Source of the DNA: Dasania phycosphaerae
Lineage (GTDB): Bacteria; Pseudomonadota; Gammaproteobacteria; Pseudomonadales; Dasaniaceae
Length of the DNA: 64,000 nt
NCBI RefSeq assembly: GCF_026891035.1
Contig: NZ_JAPTGG010000001.1
Coordinates: 469,814 to 533,813, forward strand
Reading direction: 5' to 3'
Shown here: piece after piece, positions 45,005 through 53,530 of the stretch
Position numbering within the stretch: the stretch's first letter is position 1
Layout of the letters: every line of letters begins with the position of its first letter
Notes under the pieces: model-generated
Database searches by the model: none
Told to the model about the DNA's origin: nothing
Seen by the model: only the letters and a program-made list of their open reading frames with translations
Made by a program: the position numbers and the translations under genes

Positions 45005-45029
45005 CAACGCACGGAACGCAGCAACACCC

Positions 45030-45794
45030 ATGATTAGGTTCACCCTCAACCCCCGCTATGCCGACACGCTAAGGGCGTTCGGCTTAGACAACTATCAAAA
45101 TATCAGCACCACCCAATTAGGCGAGGTGCTGGAAGCTAATCAAAAACGCGACACCCGCAGGCTTACCCTGGGGAGTGAGGTATTTTATTTAAAGCGCACA
45201 AAAACTGAGAAGATCAGCTCAGCTATAGAGCATATGCTGTTGGGGCATATACCCCACAGTAAGCCCTATATAGAAATGCAGCACATCCAGTTTTTACAGC
45301 ACGCCAATATAAATACCATGGAGGTGGTCGCCTGTGGCGAGCACACACAATTTGGTATTCCTAGAGGGGGCTTTATACTCAGCCGCCAAGTACCGGGTAT
45401 GGAGGGCGAAGCCCACTTCCAACAGGCCGATGAGACTCAGCAACTTAAACTATGTAAAGCTTTCGGTGAACTAACAGGGCAATTACATAGCAAAGGCTTT
45501 TTTGCCAGTACCCGCTTAAAAGATGTGTTCTGCCAATACGATGCTAATAACAACATCAGCTTTACCCTAATCGACAGAGAAACCCGCAATCCACACCCCA
45601 AAAAATTCACATTGGCGCGCGCAGCAAAAAGCTTAGCCGCCAGCTTTAAACGCCAGAGTAGAGATGGCAGCAGCTACACAGCCGCACAACAGCAAGCCTT
45701 TATTAGTGGTTATCATCACACCATCCAGCTCAATAACACTATAAGCCAACAACAATTATTAGCTGCCATTAATACAGCTAGCAACAAAGCCTAA
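45030..45794 (+). CDS. Kdo/WaaP-family lipopolysaccharide kinase-like protein, copy 1
   Basis: 254 aa with a kinase-like layout: a Lys in LGSEVFYLKRTKTEKISSAI (N-lobe), HIPHSKPYIEM, and a C-lobe segment LHSKGFFASTRLKDVFCQYD then FTLIDRETRNPHPKK. The second resembles the LPS kinase (Kdo/WaaP, InaA-like) catalytic and metal-binding regions, but the usual HxD catalytic-loop pattern is replaced by TRLKD, so activity is uncertain. Starts 26 bases after gatB. The next gene is a clear paralogue. Probable role in modifying the LPS core; inferred. Confidence 0.65.
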   Translation: MIRFTLNPRYADTLRAFGLDNYQNISTTQLGEVLEANQKRDTRRLTLGSEVFYLKRTKTEKISSAIEHMLLGHIPHSKPYIEMQHIQFLQHANINTMEVVACGEHTQFGIPRGGFILSRQVPGMEGEAHFQQADETQQLKLCKAFGELTGQLHSKGFFASTRLKDVFCQYDANNNISFTLIDRETRNPHPKKFTLARAAKSLAASFKRQSRDGSSYTAAQQQAFISGYHHTIQLNNTISQQQLLAAINTASNKA

Positions 45795-45799
45795 GCCCC

Positions 45800-46555
45800 A
45801 TGATCAGACTTCGCATCCATAGTGAATATGCCGATTTATTAAAGCAGCATAGGCTGAACAATTATCATGACTTTGCCAACCCCCAGCTAGGAGAGCTTAT
45901 TGCCGAAGAACGCAAACGCTATGTGCGCAAGCTCACCTTAGGCGATAAAACATTTTTTTTAAAACGCTCCAAAATTGAAAAAACCAGCTCAGCCATAGAG
46001 CAATTACTCAGTGGCCGTACCCCTCACAGCCGTCCCTACAGAGAAACATTACATATAGAACATATTAAAGCGGCCAACATCAAAGCTATGAATGTCGCGG
46101 CAGTAGGTGAATTAGTAGTAAGAGGTATACCTAAAGAAGGCTTTATACTCAGCGAACAGGCCCCTGGGCAAGACACTGAACTATTCTACTTGGCCGCCAA
46201 CAAGCAACAACGCTTAGCCCTCTATCAAGCACTGGGGGGGTTACTAGCCAAACTGCATAATCATGGTTTTTTTGCCAACCTGCGCCTGCGTGACGTATTT
46301 TGCACACTAGATCAGCAGCAGTTTGACTTTACCTTAATAGACAGAGAAACCCGCAACCCCCGCCCCAAAAAAGTCACCAAAAAACGCTGCATGCAAGGGC
46401 TAGCAGAGTCCATAAGACGACAAAGCCTAGACGGCAGCACCCCTAGCGCTTTAGAAATACGGGCACTGCTAAAAAATTATTGCCACACACTTAATCGCAA
46501 GATTAACATCAACCCTAAAGAAACTTTACAAAAACTACGCCGGTTGCAACCTTAG
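45800..46555 (+). CDS. Kdo/WaaP-family lipopolysaccharide kinase-like protein, copy 2
   Basis: 251-aa paralogue of the preceding gene, beginning 6 bases after it. Shared blocks: YADLLKQHRLNNYHDFANPQ against YADTLRAFGLDNYQNISTTQ, LTLGDKTFFLKRSKIEKTSS, TPHSRPYRET, EGFILSEQAPG, GFFANLRLRDVFC and FTLIDRETRNPRPKK. As in copy 1 the catalytic-loop HxD is replaced, here by LRLRD. The pair is a tandem duplication that has diverged considerably but kept the same motifs, suggesting both are functional. Confidence 0.65.
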   Translation: MIRLRIHSEYADLLKQHRLNNYHDFANPQLGELIAEERKRYVRKLTLGDKTFFLKRSKIEKTSSAIEQLLSGRTPHSRPYRETLHIEHIKAANIKAMNVAAVGELVVRGIPKEGFILSEQAPGQDTELFYLAANKQQRLALYQALGGLLAKLHNHGFFANLRLRDVFCTLDQQQFDFTLIDRETRNPRPKKVTKKRCMQGLAESIRRQSLDGSTPSALEIRALLKNYCHTLNRKININPKETLQKLRRLQP

Positions 46556-46567
46556 TGATAACAGTCA

Positions 46568-47152
46568 TCAATCTGATCGGCCTTTAGTAATACGGTCGCG
46601 ATTTTCCTGCTTCTTTTTTTCGCTTTTAGCCAACAAGACATAAGCCGCCCCCACGCCGCCATGCTGCGGCTGGGCACTACAAAATGCCTGCACTTCTGGC
46701 AATTCAGGTAGCCAGCTATTCACATAGCTTTTTAATTTGGCCTGTGCTGCTTTATTACTGTGGCCTTTGCCGTGAATAATAATCAAGGTACGCAAGCCGT
46801 AGTGGTAGGACTGCTGGATAAAATCAAACACCTCGCGGCGCGCCTCGGCTACGGTCATGCCGTGTAAATCTAGCCTGGCCTCTTGTTGATACTTGCCCTG
46901 TTTGAGTTTTCTATAGACACCGTTTTGCACGCCGGGGCGTTTGTACTCGATAAAATAATAAGGGTCTAATAGCGCTATCTCATTATCGCTGAGCGGATTG
47001 CTATCCCCCGCCACTTCGTTTTGTGCGGCGGCGCGCCTGGCTTTTAATACTGTTTTTGGGGTGTCGTTTTTTTTGAGAGCAATCTTGGGCTGTTGCTTTA
47101 AGGGCTTAACCCCGGCCATCTCTTGTCTAAACAACTCTTCATCGTCAGCCAT
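46568..47152 (-). CDS. Smr domain protein (SmrA/SmrB-like endonuclease)
   Basis: 194 aa. Charged N-terminal half (about 1-95), then the Smr domain: ARLDLHGMTVAEARREVFDF, TLIIIHGKGHSNKAAQAKLK, and AFCSAQPQHGGVGAAYVLL. The DLHG and HGKG motifs are the Smr hallmarks. SmrB in E. coli cleaves mRNA at collided ribosomes; the family member here lies in a translation-linked operon (prfC, rsuA, rsmC), which fits, but assignment to SmrA or SmrB is open. Confidence 0.88.
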   Translation of the reverse strand: MADDEELFRQEMAGVKPLKQQPKIALKKNDTPKTVLKARRAAAQNEVAGDSNPLSDNEIALLDPYYFIEYKRPGVQNGVYRKLKQGKYQQEARLDLHGMTVAEARREVFDFIQQSYHYGLRTLIIIHGKGHSNKAAQAKLKSYVNSWLPELPEVQAFCSAQPQHGGVGAAYVLLAKSEKKKQENRDRITKGRSD

Positions 47153-47163
47153 AAAGTCACCAC

Positions 47164-48234
47164 TTACTTTTTAAACAGCAATAGCTTAAAGGATTGATTA
47201 TTCGCCACCATAGTCACGGACTCAAACAAACCCTTGGCTTTACGCTCCAGTGGAATAAAAGCATTCACCACAAAAAAGCCATGGCCGCCCTTGTTTAATA
47301 AACGGCTGACCGACTGTACAAACTTATCGGTAAGGCCGCTCTCCACATCAAAGCCCTGATGAAATGGCGGATTACACAACAAAAAATCAAAGCCGGGGCT
47401 AAGCTGGCTGCCGCAGCTATCCAAGCTGACCTCGCCTGCAATCTTATGCTGTATAAAGTTTTGCTGACAGCAAGTCACTGCCGCTACATTATTATCCACC
47501 GCATAAAATGTCGCTTGGTTAAGCTGCTGGCTGGCCATAACACTGAGGTAGCCATAGCCGCAACCCAAATCAGCCACGCGCTTAATTTCGGTAGTAATAG
47601 TGGCTAATACTTCAGGCAGGTGAGCAATTAAAAACTCACTACCTCTATCTATTTTATTCCAGCCAAATACACCGGGCTTGCTCGTAAAACGTATATCACC
47701 TGCGGCAACCGGCTGCTGCAGGACGCTGTAATTTTTATCATCCAAGCGGCGACTATCATCTACATCATCGCAAACAATATCGCTAATCATGGCGGTTTTA
47801 CCGCCCAACAGTTTGCTTGCTAAACTGCCCAGGTATTTAACAGCCTTATCGCTATAGGTTTTGGCGCCTTCGTTTTTATAGCCGCTGATATGCAAATAGC
47901 CCTGTGGCCTTAAATACTGTGCTGCCTGATTAATAACATGGTGCACTATGGGCTTTTCTTTGGAGACACGGTAAAAAATATGCGCAAAGCTTTGCGGCTC
48001 AAAGCTAGAAAAATCAAAATCGCTAAGCTGCAGCTTAAAGCCTCGCTGCTCTAAAGCTTGTGCGCTGTCGCAGCGATTAGTCAGCACGGTTAAATTTGCA
48101 GCAGCCGACACACTGGCCATAGCGGCAGCACTAATATTTTCATCAACCACCCATAGGCTGGGTTCAGTTGGGTCAGCCGCCAGGCAGTGATTAATTTTTT
48201 CGGCCATCAAGTTCATGGCTATATCGCCACTCAT
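47164..48234 (-). CDS. 16S rRNA m2G1207 methyltransferase RsmC-like
   Basis: 356-aa rRNA guanine-N2 methyltransferase with two tandem methyltransferase-like halves; only the C-terminal one is catalytic. SAM site VADLGCGYGYLSVMA (about 218-232) and the catalytic DFLLCNPPFHQGFDV motif, where NPPFH marks RsmC/RlmG. The N-terminal half (about 20-170) is degenerate, as in RsmC. RlmG is a possible alternative. Overlaps the rsuA stop by 4 bases (ATGA). Confidence 0.85.
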   Translation of the reverse strand: MSGDIAMNLMAEKINHCLAADPTEPSLWVVDENISAAAMASVSAAANLTVLTNRCDSAQALEQRGFKLQLSDFDFSSFEPQSFAHIFYRVSKEKPIVHHVINQAAQYLRPQGYLHISGYKNEGAKTYSDKAVKYLGSLASKLLGGKTAMISDIVCDDVDDSRRLDDKNYSVLQQPVAAGDIRFTSKPGVFGWNKIDRGSEFLIAHLPEVLATITTEIKRVADLGCGYGYLSVMASQQLNQATFYAVDNNVAAVTCCQQNFIQHKIAGEVSLDSCGSQLSPGFDFLLCNPPFHQGFDVESGLTDKFVQSVSRLLNKGGHGFFVVNAFIPLERKAKGLFESVTMVANNQSFKLLLFKK

Positions 48235-48920
48235 AGGCTGGCTACCTCTTGCTCGCTAAGTTCACGGTACTCTCCGGGCTCTAAATCTTCATCCAGCTCG
48301 ATATTGCCTATGCGCTCCCTATGTAATAGCTCTACCTTATTACCCACGGCGGCAAACATGCGCTTAACCTGGTGATACTTGCCCTCGCAAAGGGTTAACC
48401 GCGCCGCCTGTTCGTGTACTAATACCAATTCGGCGGGCAAGGTAGGGCGCAACTCGCCTTTGAGCTTGATACCCTCACGAAACGTCGCTACCACCTCTTG
48501 CTCTATAGGTTCGCTGGTTTCTACATAGTAAGTTTTTTTGCAGTCGCTTTTGGGGGCGGTAATACGGTGCGACCATTGGCCATCATCGGTTACTAAAACT
48601 AAACCAGTGGTGTCTATATCCAGGCGGCCTGCGGCATGTAGTGTTTCTAAATTATCTTCGTCCAATAGCTCCAAGATAGTCATATTGGTTTTATCTTTAG
48701 TGGCGCACACATAGCCTTCGGGTTTATGCAGCATAAAATAACGAAGCTTGGCGGCACGCAGTAATTCGCCATTAAACATCACCTCGTCATCGGCCTGCAC
48801 CAACGTGCGTTGATCGGTGACCGCCACGCCGTTTACCGTCACCTCGGCCGATTTAAGAGCGCGCTTAACCTGCATGCGTGACATATCGGTTACTGAGCTA
48901 ATGTATTTGTCTAATCTCAT
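48231..48920 (-). CDS. rsuA: 16S rRNA pseudouridine(516) synthase RsuA
   Basis: 229 aa. N-terminal S4 RNA-binding domain (MRLDKYISSVTDMSRMQVKR), then the RsuA catalytic motif GRLDIDTTGLVLVTDDGQWS with the catalytic Asp near 103, and EGKYHQVKRMFAAVGNKV. Makes pseudouridine 516 in 16S rRNA. Pairs with an rRNA methyltransferase gene and prfC in a translation-related operon. RluE-type paralogues are similar; RsuA is favoured by length and the S4 domain. Confidence 0.88.
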   Translation of the reverse strand: MRLDKYISSVTDMSRMQVKRALKSAEVTVNGVAVTDQRTLVQADDEVMFNGELLRAAKLRYFMLHKPEGYVCATKDKTNMTILELLDEDNLETLHAAGRLDIDTTGLVLVTDDGQWSHRITAPKSDCKKTYYVETSEPIEQEVVATFREGIKLKGELRPTLPAELVLVHEQAARLTLCEGKYHQVKRMFAAVGNKVELLHRERIGNIELDEDLEPGEYRELSEQEVASL

Positions 48921-48956
48921 GAACAGTCTCTAGTTGATCGTCTCTAGTCGCTAGCG

Positions 48957-49856
48957 TTAAAACATGGCTAGTTGATTTTTGCTTTGTAGGGTTTTTGCCA
49001 GGGGCCGCCAGCCGGGCAAGTGTGATAGTTGACTGTGCAGTCTTTGCGCGTGCAGGGGTGTCACTAGGTTGGCGGGGGTGTGCACATAAAAGTAAGGGGT
49101 TTTACCCTCGGCACACCACTGCGCAATTTTGGGCAGCCAGGCTTGGTAATACTGTTGATTATAGTCGCTGTCTTTAGTGCCTATAAAACGAATAATGGGG
49201 TTATTGGCTGTTGCTATGGCATGCACGGGTAACTTGGGCTTTTTGCGCTGCGCGTCTTTTTCAGCTGCGGTTGTTGCCGTTACGCTAAACAAGGCGCGGC
49301 TATCAAAACACACCCTATCGATATTATTAGCCATGAGGCTTTGATTTAAACGCTTTTCTATATCGTCTTTGCGAAAATAATCTAAGCTGCGTACCTCTAA
49401 TGAAAACTGCAAGGCCGTGGGCAACTGAGCAATAAAAGCAATAATGTCATCTAAAGCATTTTTATCGGCCTCGGCGGGCAGCTGTATCATAAAAGGCCCC
49501 AGGTAGGGCGCCAAAGGTTCCAGGCGCGTAAAAAAAGCGCTGAGTTCAGCACTAGCTTTTAAACGGCCGCTGTGGGTAATGGTTTTGGGTAATTTAAAAC
49601 AAAATTTAAAACCCGGCTGCGCCTGCCTTAGCCATGAGCTAACCGTTTCTACACTGGGCAGAGCATAAAAAGTGGTGTTGCCCTCTACGGTATTAAATAC
49701 TGAGGAGTAATGCTGCAAATAGTTTTGGCTATTGCTGCCGGCCGGGTACAAGCTACCCAGCCAATCGCTATTGCTCCACAGCGGCAAGCCTAAATAATAG
49801 GGCTGGTCTGCCCCAGACTTAGCTTTAGTGCTCGCGGGTTGCACGGAATTTAACAT
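48957..49856 (-). CDS. DUF72 domain protein (YecE family)
   Basis: 299 aa, TIM-barrel-like. Signs: LGLPLWSNSDWLGSLYP, HYSSVFNTVEGNTTFYALPS, FKFCFKLPKTITHSGRLK, FMIQLPAEADKN and FYVHTPANLVTPLHAQRL. Function unknown, though conserved in bacteria and archaea. Its ATG lies within the end of prfC (32-base overlap), so translation is probably coupled. The 36 bases between its upstream neighbour's reading direction and rsuA contain a TCTCTAGTCGCTAG repeat. Confidence 0.87.
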   Translation of the reverse strand: MLNSVQPASTKAKSGADQPYYLGLPLWSNSDWLGSLYPAGSNSQNYLQHYSSVFNTVEGNTTFYALPSVETVSSWLRQAQPGFKFCFKLPKTITHSGRLKASAELSAFFTRLEPLAPYLGPFMIQLPAEADKNALDDIIAFIAQLPTALQFSLEVRSLDYFRKDDIEKRLNQSLMANNIDRVCFDSRALFSVTATTAAEKDAQRKKPKLPVHAIATANNPIIRFIGTKDSDYNQQYYQAWLPKIAQWCAEGKTPYFYVHTPANLVTPLHAQRLHSQLSHLPGWRPLAKTLQSKNQLAMF

Positions 49857-51411
49857 CCGGCCAGCGCTCTTCCATTAACTGCAAGTTAACGCGAGTAGGT
49901 GCCAAATAGGTTAGATGGCCACCGCCATCCATCGCCAGGTTATCACCTGCTTTGCGCTTAAACTCGGCCAACATTTTGCTGTCGTCACACTCTATCCATC
50001 TGGCGGTGTACACGCTGACCGGCTCGTAAATCGCCGATACTTTGTATTCATCTTTTAAACGGTAGGCCACCACTTCGTATTGCAGCTGGCCCACTGCACC
50101 TACAATAAGGTTAGAGTTGTTCAGCGGCATAAACACCTGGGTAGAGCCCTCTTCCGATAGCTGCTGCAAACCTTTTTGCAAAGCCTTGGCCTTAAGTGGA
50201 TCTTTTAAGCGTATTAGCCTGAACATTTCCGGCGCAAAGTGAGGGATGCCGGTATATTTTAAGGGCTCGCCTTCGGTAAAGGTGTCACCGATTTGTATGG
50301 TGCCATGGTTGTGCAGGCCGATAATATCGCCAGACACGGCTTCTTCTACCGCCGAGCGCTCGCCCGCCTTAAAGGTAACCGCATCGGCAATTTTAATATC
50401 CTTGCCTATGCGCACATGTTTCATCTTCATGCCTTTTTTATAGGTACCCGAGCAGATACGCATAAAGGCAATACGGTCGCGGTGCTTGGGGTCCATATTG
50501 GCTTGGATTTTAAATACAAAACCACTGAACTCAGGCTCTGTGGCTTCTACCTTGCGCTCGTCCGTTGCCCTGGCTAAAGGCGCTGGCGCCCACTCGACAA
50601 AGCCATCCAACATTTCCCGTACACCAAAATTTGACAGCGCGGTACCAAAAAACACGGGGGTTAATTTGCCCGCCAGATAATCCTCTAAATTGAATTGATG
50701 GCTGGCGCCTTTAACTAATTCAATCTCTTCTACGAAGTCCTCGTAGTACAGGCCTAATAGCTGCTTGGCCTCATCGCTCTCTAAACCTGCTATGCGTATA
50801 TCGTCGGCGATGACGCTGCTCTGGCCCTGCTTAAATACATGGATGGTATCGGTATAGAGGTTGTACACCCCCTTAAACTCTTTACCCATGCCTATGGGCC
50901 AGTTAATGGGCGCGCCTTCAATCTTTAAAACTTCTTCTATCTCATCTAACAGATCTATAGGGTCGCGTATATCGCGGTCCATTTTGTTTACAAAGCTTAA
51001 GATGGGCGTATCGCGCAGGCGGCAAACATCCATTAGCTTAATGGTGCGTTCCTCTACACCCTTGGCGCCATCGACTATCATCAGCGCCGAGTCCACCGCG
51101 GTTAGCGTGCGGTAGGTATCCTCAGAGAAGTCCTCGTGCCCCGGAGTATCCAGCAGGTTGACCATGCGGCCCTTATAAGGGAACTGCATCACCGAGGAGG
51201 TTACCGAGATGCCCCGCTCCTGCTCCATGGTCATCCAGTCAGAGGTGGCATGCCTATCGGCCTTTTTGCCCTTAACCGTACCCGCCACCTGAATTAACTG
51301 GCCTAATAGCAGTAATTTTTCGGTGATAGTGGTTTTACCCGCATCGGGGTGGGAGATAATGGCGAAGGTTCTTCGCTTATTGATTTCGTTGATAAAATTG
51401 CTGCCACCCAT
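49825..51411 (-). CDS. prfC: peptide chain release factor 3
   Basis: GTPase that recycles RF1 and RF2 after termination. 528 aa (E. coli 529). G1 AIISHPDAGKTTITEKLLL, switch/G2 EQERGISVTSSVMQFPYKG, G3 LLDTPGHEDFSEDTYRTL and G4 SFVNKMDRD. Beta-barrel domain segments such as FRLIRLKDPLKAKALQKGLQ are present. Heads the minus-strand operon prfC-DUF72-rsuA-rsmC-smr. Confidence 0.97.
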   Translation of the reverse strand: MGGSNFINEINKRRTFAIISHPDAGKTTITEKLLLLGQLIQVAGTVKGKKADRHATSDWMTMEQERGISVTSSVMQFPYKGRMVNLLDTPGHEDFSEDTYRTLTAVDSALMIVDGAKGVEERTIKLMDVCRLRDTPILSFVNKMDRDIRDPIDLLDEIEEVLKIEGAPINWPIGMGKEFKGVYNLYTDTIHVFKQGQSSVIADDIRIAGLESDEAKQLLGLYYEDFVEEIELVKGASHQFNLEDYLAGKLTPVFFGTALSNFGVREMLDGFVEWAPAPLARATDERKVEATEPEFSGFVFKIQANMDPKHRDRIAFMRICSGTYKKGMKMKHVRIGKDIKIADAVTFKAGERSAVEEAVSGDIIGLHNHGTIQIGDTFTEGEPLKYTGIPHFAPEMFRLIRLKDPLKAKALQKGLQQLSEEGSTQVFMPLNNSNLIVGAVGQLQYEVVAYRLKDEYKVSAIYEPVSVYTARWIECDDSKMLAEFKRKAGDNLAMDGGGHLTYLAPTRVNLQLMEERWPDVKFRATREH

Positions 51412-51510
51412 ACCGCTAACACCCTAATTTGTATTTGTTCACTACATTACCCCCCTTCGGGGGGCTGAAAAGTGCAGTATTCTACCGAATAAAGCATGCA
51501 CTATAAATTA

Positions 51511-52407
51511 TTACTCCAGAATGCTTTCCAGGTCGCTCAATTGCTGCTGGTATTTTTCTGGGTTCTCCTTTTTGAATTTCTGCAAATTTAGAAGCTTCCA
51601 TCTTACCGATGGAAAGTCCTGATAATCATAAATCGACCAATCAGGCTCTAAGCGGTTTAGGCTTAGTAAAAAGGCCTTATCGTTATCATCCAAGCTGGTA
51701 TTTATGATCTCTATAAGCTGGTGCCTTGTAGCCACATAGTCTTCGTAACTAAATACTTCCGTGCTCATGCCCTCAAACTGCCGCACAAAGGCTGTGTGCT
51801 GATCTTGTAAATGCGGATTAAGCATTTCATAGGTTGGACGATTACTACTGACTAGCCCAAACAAAAATCCGTGTTTAATCTCCTCCGTGAAGCCTTCATT
51901 ATCCAGTAGCAGCTTCACATCAAATAAATCTCTTGGGTGTTGCCTATCCAAAGCGGCACAGAGCTTCCCCCCATAGAGCTGTGCCAGCGGTACCATAGGT
52001 ATAACACAAAAGGCATCGAATGCTTCCTGCGCCGCATCGCACAGCTGAACTTTGGCTGCCTCACCCAGCAAACCTCGCCCGACCATATTCACTTCTATCT
52101 TGATTGTCGTGCCATGCTCGTCCAGCAATAGTTTGCAAACATTCGCTTTATGCTGAATTCGTATTGAACTGCGCAAGCTTTCGATACGCTCTTTTATCCG
52201 CAATAACGCAGCATTAATACCATCCAGCGTCTCACTCCGCTCAGCTATTTCGACATAGGTTAAGTCTATATCCACTGATAGACGCGGCATATCTCGTACA
52301 AAGAGATTGATCGCCGTGCCACCATGCATGGCAAAGCATTCTTCTTTGGCGACTTCGGGTAAAACATCCAAAAGAAGCCCGACCTGCTTTTTATAGGCTT
52401 CATTCAT
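51511..52407 (-). CDS. AbiEii/AbiGii-type nucleotidyltransferase toxin
   Basis: 298 aa. Nucleotidyltransferase motif: CFAMHGGTAINLFVRDMPRL (GGT at about 29-31) followed by Asp46-x-Asp48 in SVDIDLTYVE, the GS/GT-x(n)-DxD pattern of DNA polymerase-beta-like enzymes. AbiEii toxins of this family are type IV toxins that block growth and cause abortive infection; related MenT enzymes nucleotidylate tRNA. A Shine-Dalgarno GGAGG is inside the end of the upstream antitoxin gene, whose stop overlaps this start by 8 bases. Confidence 0.88.
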   Translation of the reverse strand: MNEAYKKQVGLLLDVLPEVAKEECFAMHGGTAINLFVRDMPRLSVDIDLTYVEIAERSETLDGINAALLRIKERIESLRSSIRIQHKANVCKLLLDEHGTTIKIEVNMVGRGLLGEAAKVQLCDAAQEAFDAFCVIPMVPLAQLYGGKLCAALDRQHPRDLFDVKLLLDNEGFTEEIKHGFLFGLVSSNRPTYEMLNPHLQDQHTAFVRQFEGMSTEVFSYEDYVATRHQLIEIINTSLDDNDKAFLLSLNRLEPDWSIYDYQDFPSVRWKLLNLQKFKKENPEKYQQQLSDLESILE

Positions 52408-53188
52408 GAGTAGCCTCCCTATTCACTGAATAAAGAGCCTTGGGTACTGTTATCTGGTATTTCGAGACATAAACACCATCATTCACTATGGCGCGTTTAC
52501 CTGAGCCCAGATCAACCTTAGTTAGATTGATATAGCTAAGCCACTCATGCCCTGCCTTATCTGCTAAGTACAAAAACAGGCGCTTCACCTTCACGGAAGT
52601 ACAGGCTTCCAGCAGCGTTTGAACCGTGGCTGGACGCAAATTATTTAGGCCTTCCATTAGCTCATAGACTTCCATAAGCGATTGCGACTTAGGAGCTAGA
52701 TAAAGGCACTCCATTACCGCTCTGGCGGGGCTAGACACCTTAACCTTAAAGCTTTTGTGCTCGATTTCTACTAACCCCAGGCTGGGGGGTAGAAACGAGG
52801 TCAGCTTACAGTCTACGGAGACACCCCAGTCCCACCTTTTAAACCAAAGGGGCAAATTGTCCTCTTTGCCACCAAAGAGTTGCACCGACTTGGTAGCCAG
52901 CTCCAGATATTGGGCTTTACCCTGCATAGATAGTGCTGTTTTAGCCGCTGGATGCACGGCTAACCCTAGCTGAGTCTGTAAGGCATAGATACCGCCTAAA
53001 TAGTCTACCTTATCGCCATGACGTATCAGAGCACCAGTGCCGATGGAATCAAACCATTTGCTCTTTCTGTACTGTTTCTGGAGATCAAGGCTATAACCCT
53101 GCTCCCCCAACCACGACGAAGCCAGCACGATGCCTAAAGGCTGCGAGCTGAGAAGCTGGTTTATTTTATGCCCTCTTTCGGTATTCAT
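52400..53188 (-). CDS. AbiEi-type antitoxin and transcriptional regulator
   Basis: 262 aa. Winged-helix N-terminus (MNTERGHKINQLLSSQPLGI, ASSWLGEQGYSLDLQKQYRK) and the AbiEi C-terminal domain with VKVSSPARAVMECLYLAPKS and KVKRLFLYLADKAGHEWLSY. AbiEi-type antitoxins neutralise AbiEii and repress their own operon by binding inverted repeats in the promoter; a candidate operator lies at 53247-53281. Forms a two-gene toxin-antitoxin operon with the downstream gene. No phage or integrase genes are next to it; it sits between prfC and a RegB-like kinase. Confidence 0.85.
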   Translation of the reverse strand: MNTERGHKINQLLSSQPLGIVLASSWLGEQGYSLDLQKQYRKSKWFDSIGTGALIRHGDKVDYLGGIYALQTQLGLAVHPAAKTALSMQGKAQYLELATKSVQLFGGKEDNLPLWFKRWDWGVSVDCKLTSFLPPSLGLVEIEHKSFKVKVSSPARAVMECLYLAPKSQSLMEVYELMEGLNNLRPATVQTLLEACTSVKVKRLFLYLADKAGHEWLSYINLTKVDLGSGKRAIVNDGVYVSKYQITVPKALYSVNREATHE

Positions 53189-53246
53189 AATACCAATCTA
53201 TCCATTTTTTTAAACCAACTCAACGATAAAGTTTAAATTTATAATT

Positions 53247-53281
53247 ATTTGGGTAGTTTTAATACCTAAATTACCACAAAT
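53247..53281. promoter_or_regulatory. candidate AbiEi operator: imperfect inverted repeat
   Basis: ATTTGGGTAGTTT (53247-53259) is an imperfect inverted partner of AAATTACCACAAAT (53268-53281). It lies about 60 bases upstream of the antitoxin ATG in AT-rich DNA, in the 342-base divergent gap to the RegB-like gene, where nothing else gene-like is seen. AbiEi-family proteins are known to bind such repeats; binding here is inferred. Confidence 0.45.
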
Positions 53282-53530
53282 ATAAACCGAGTCATGCAAC
53301 GTGAAGACTGCACGCTTCTTAGCCACTGAAACTGACAGGAATTAATAACCACTTTAATAGAACCCAACCTTAGCCAAATAAATAGCCCTAGCCAGCAAAA
53401 TATTAACAAAGAGCCAGCAAGGCCTCACCCACCAAAACACTAGCAACCCCTATGCGACAATCCGCCACAGGTATAAGCCACACAGCTACGATATACTGAC
53501 CCGCACCATTCACCAGCACAGATACTTAGC

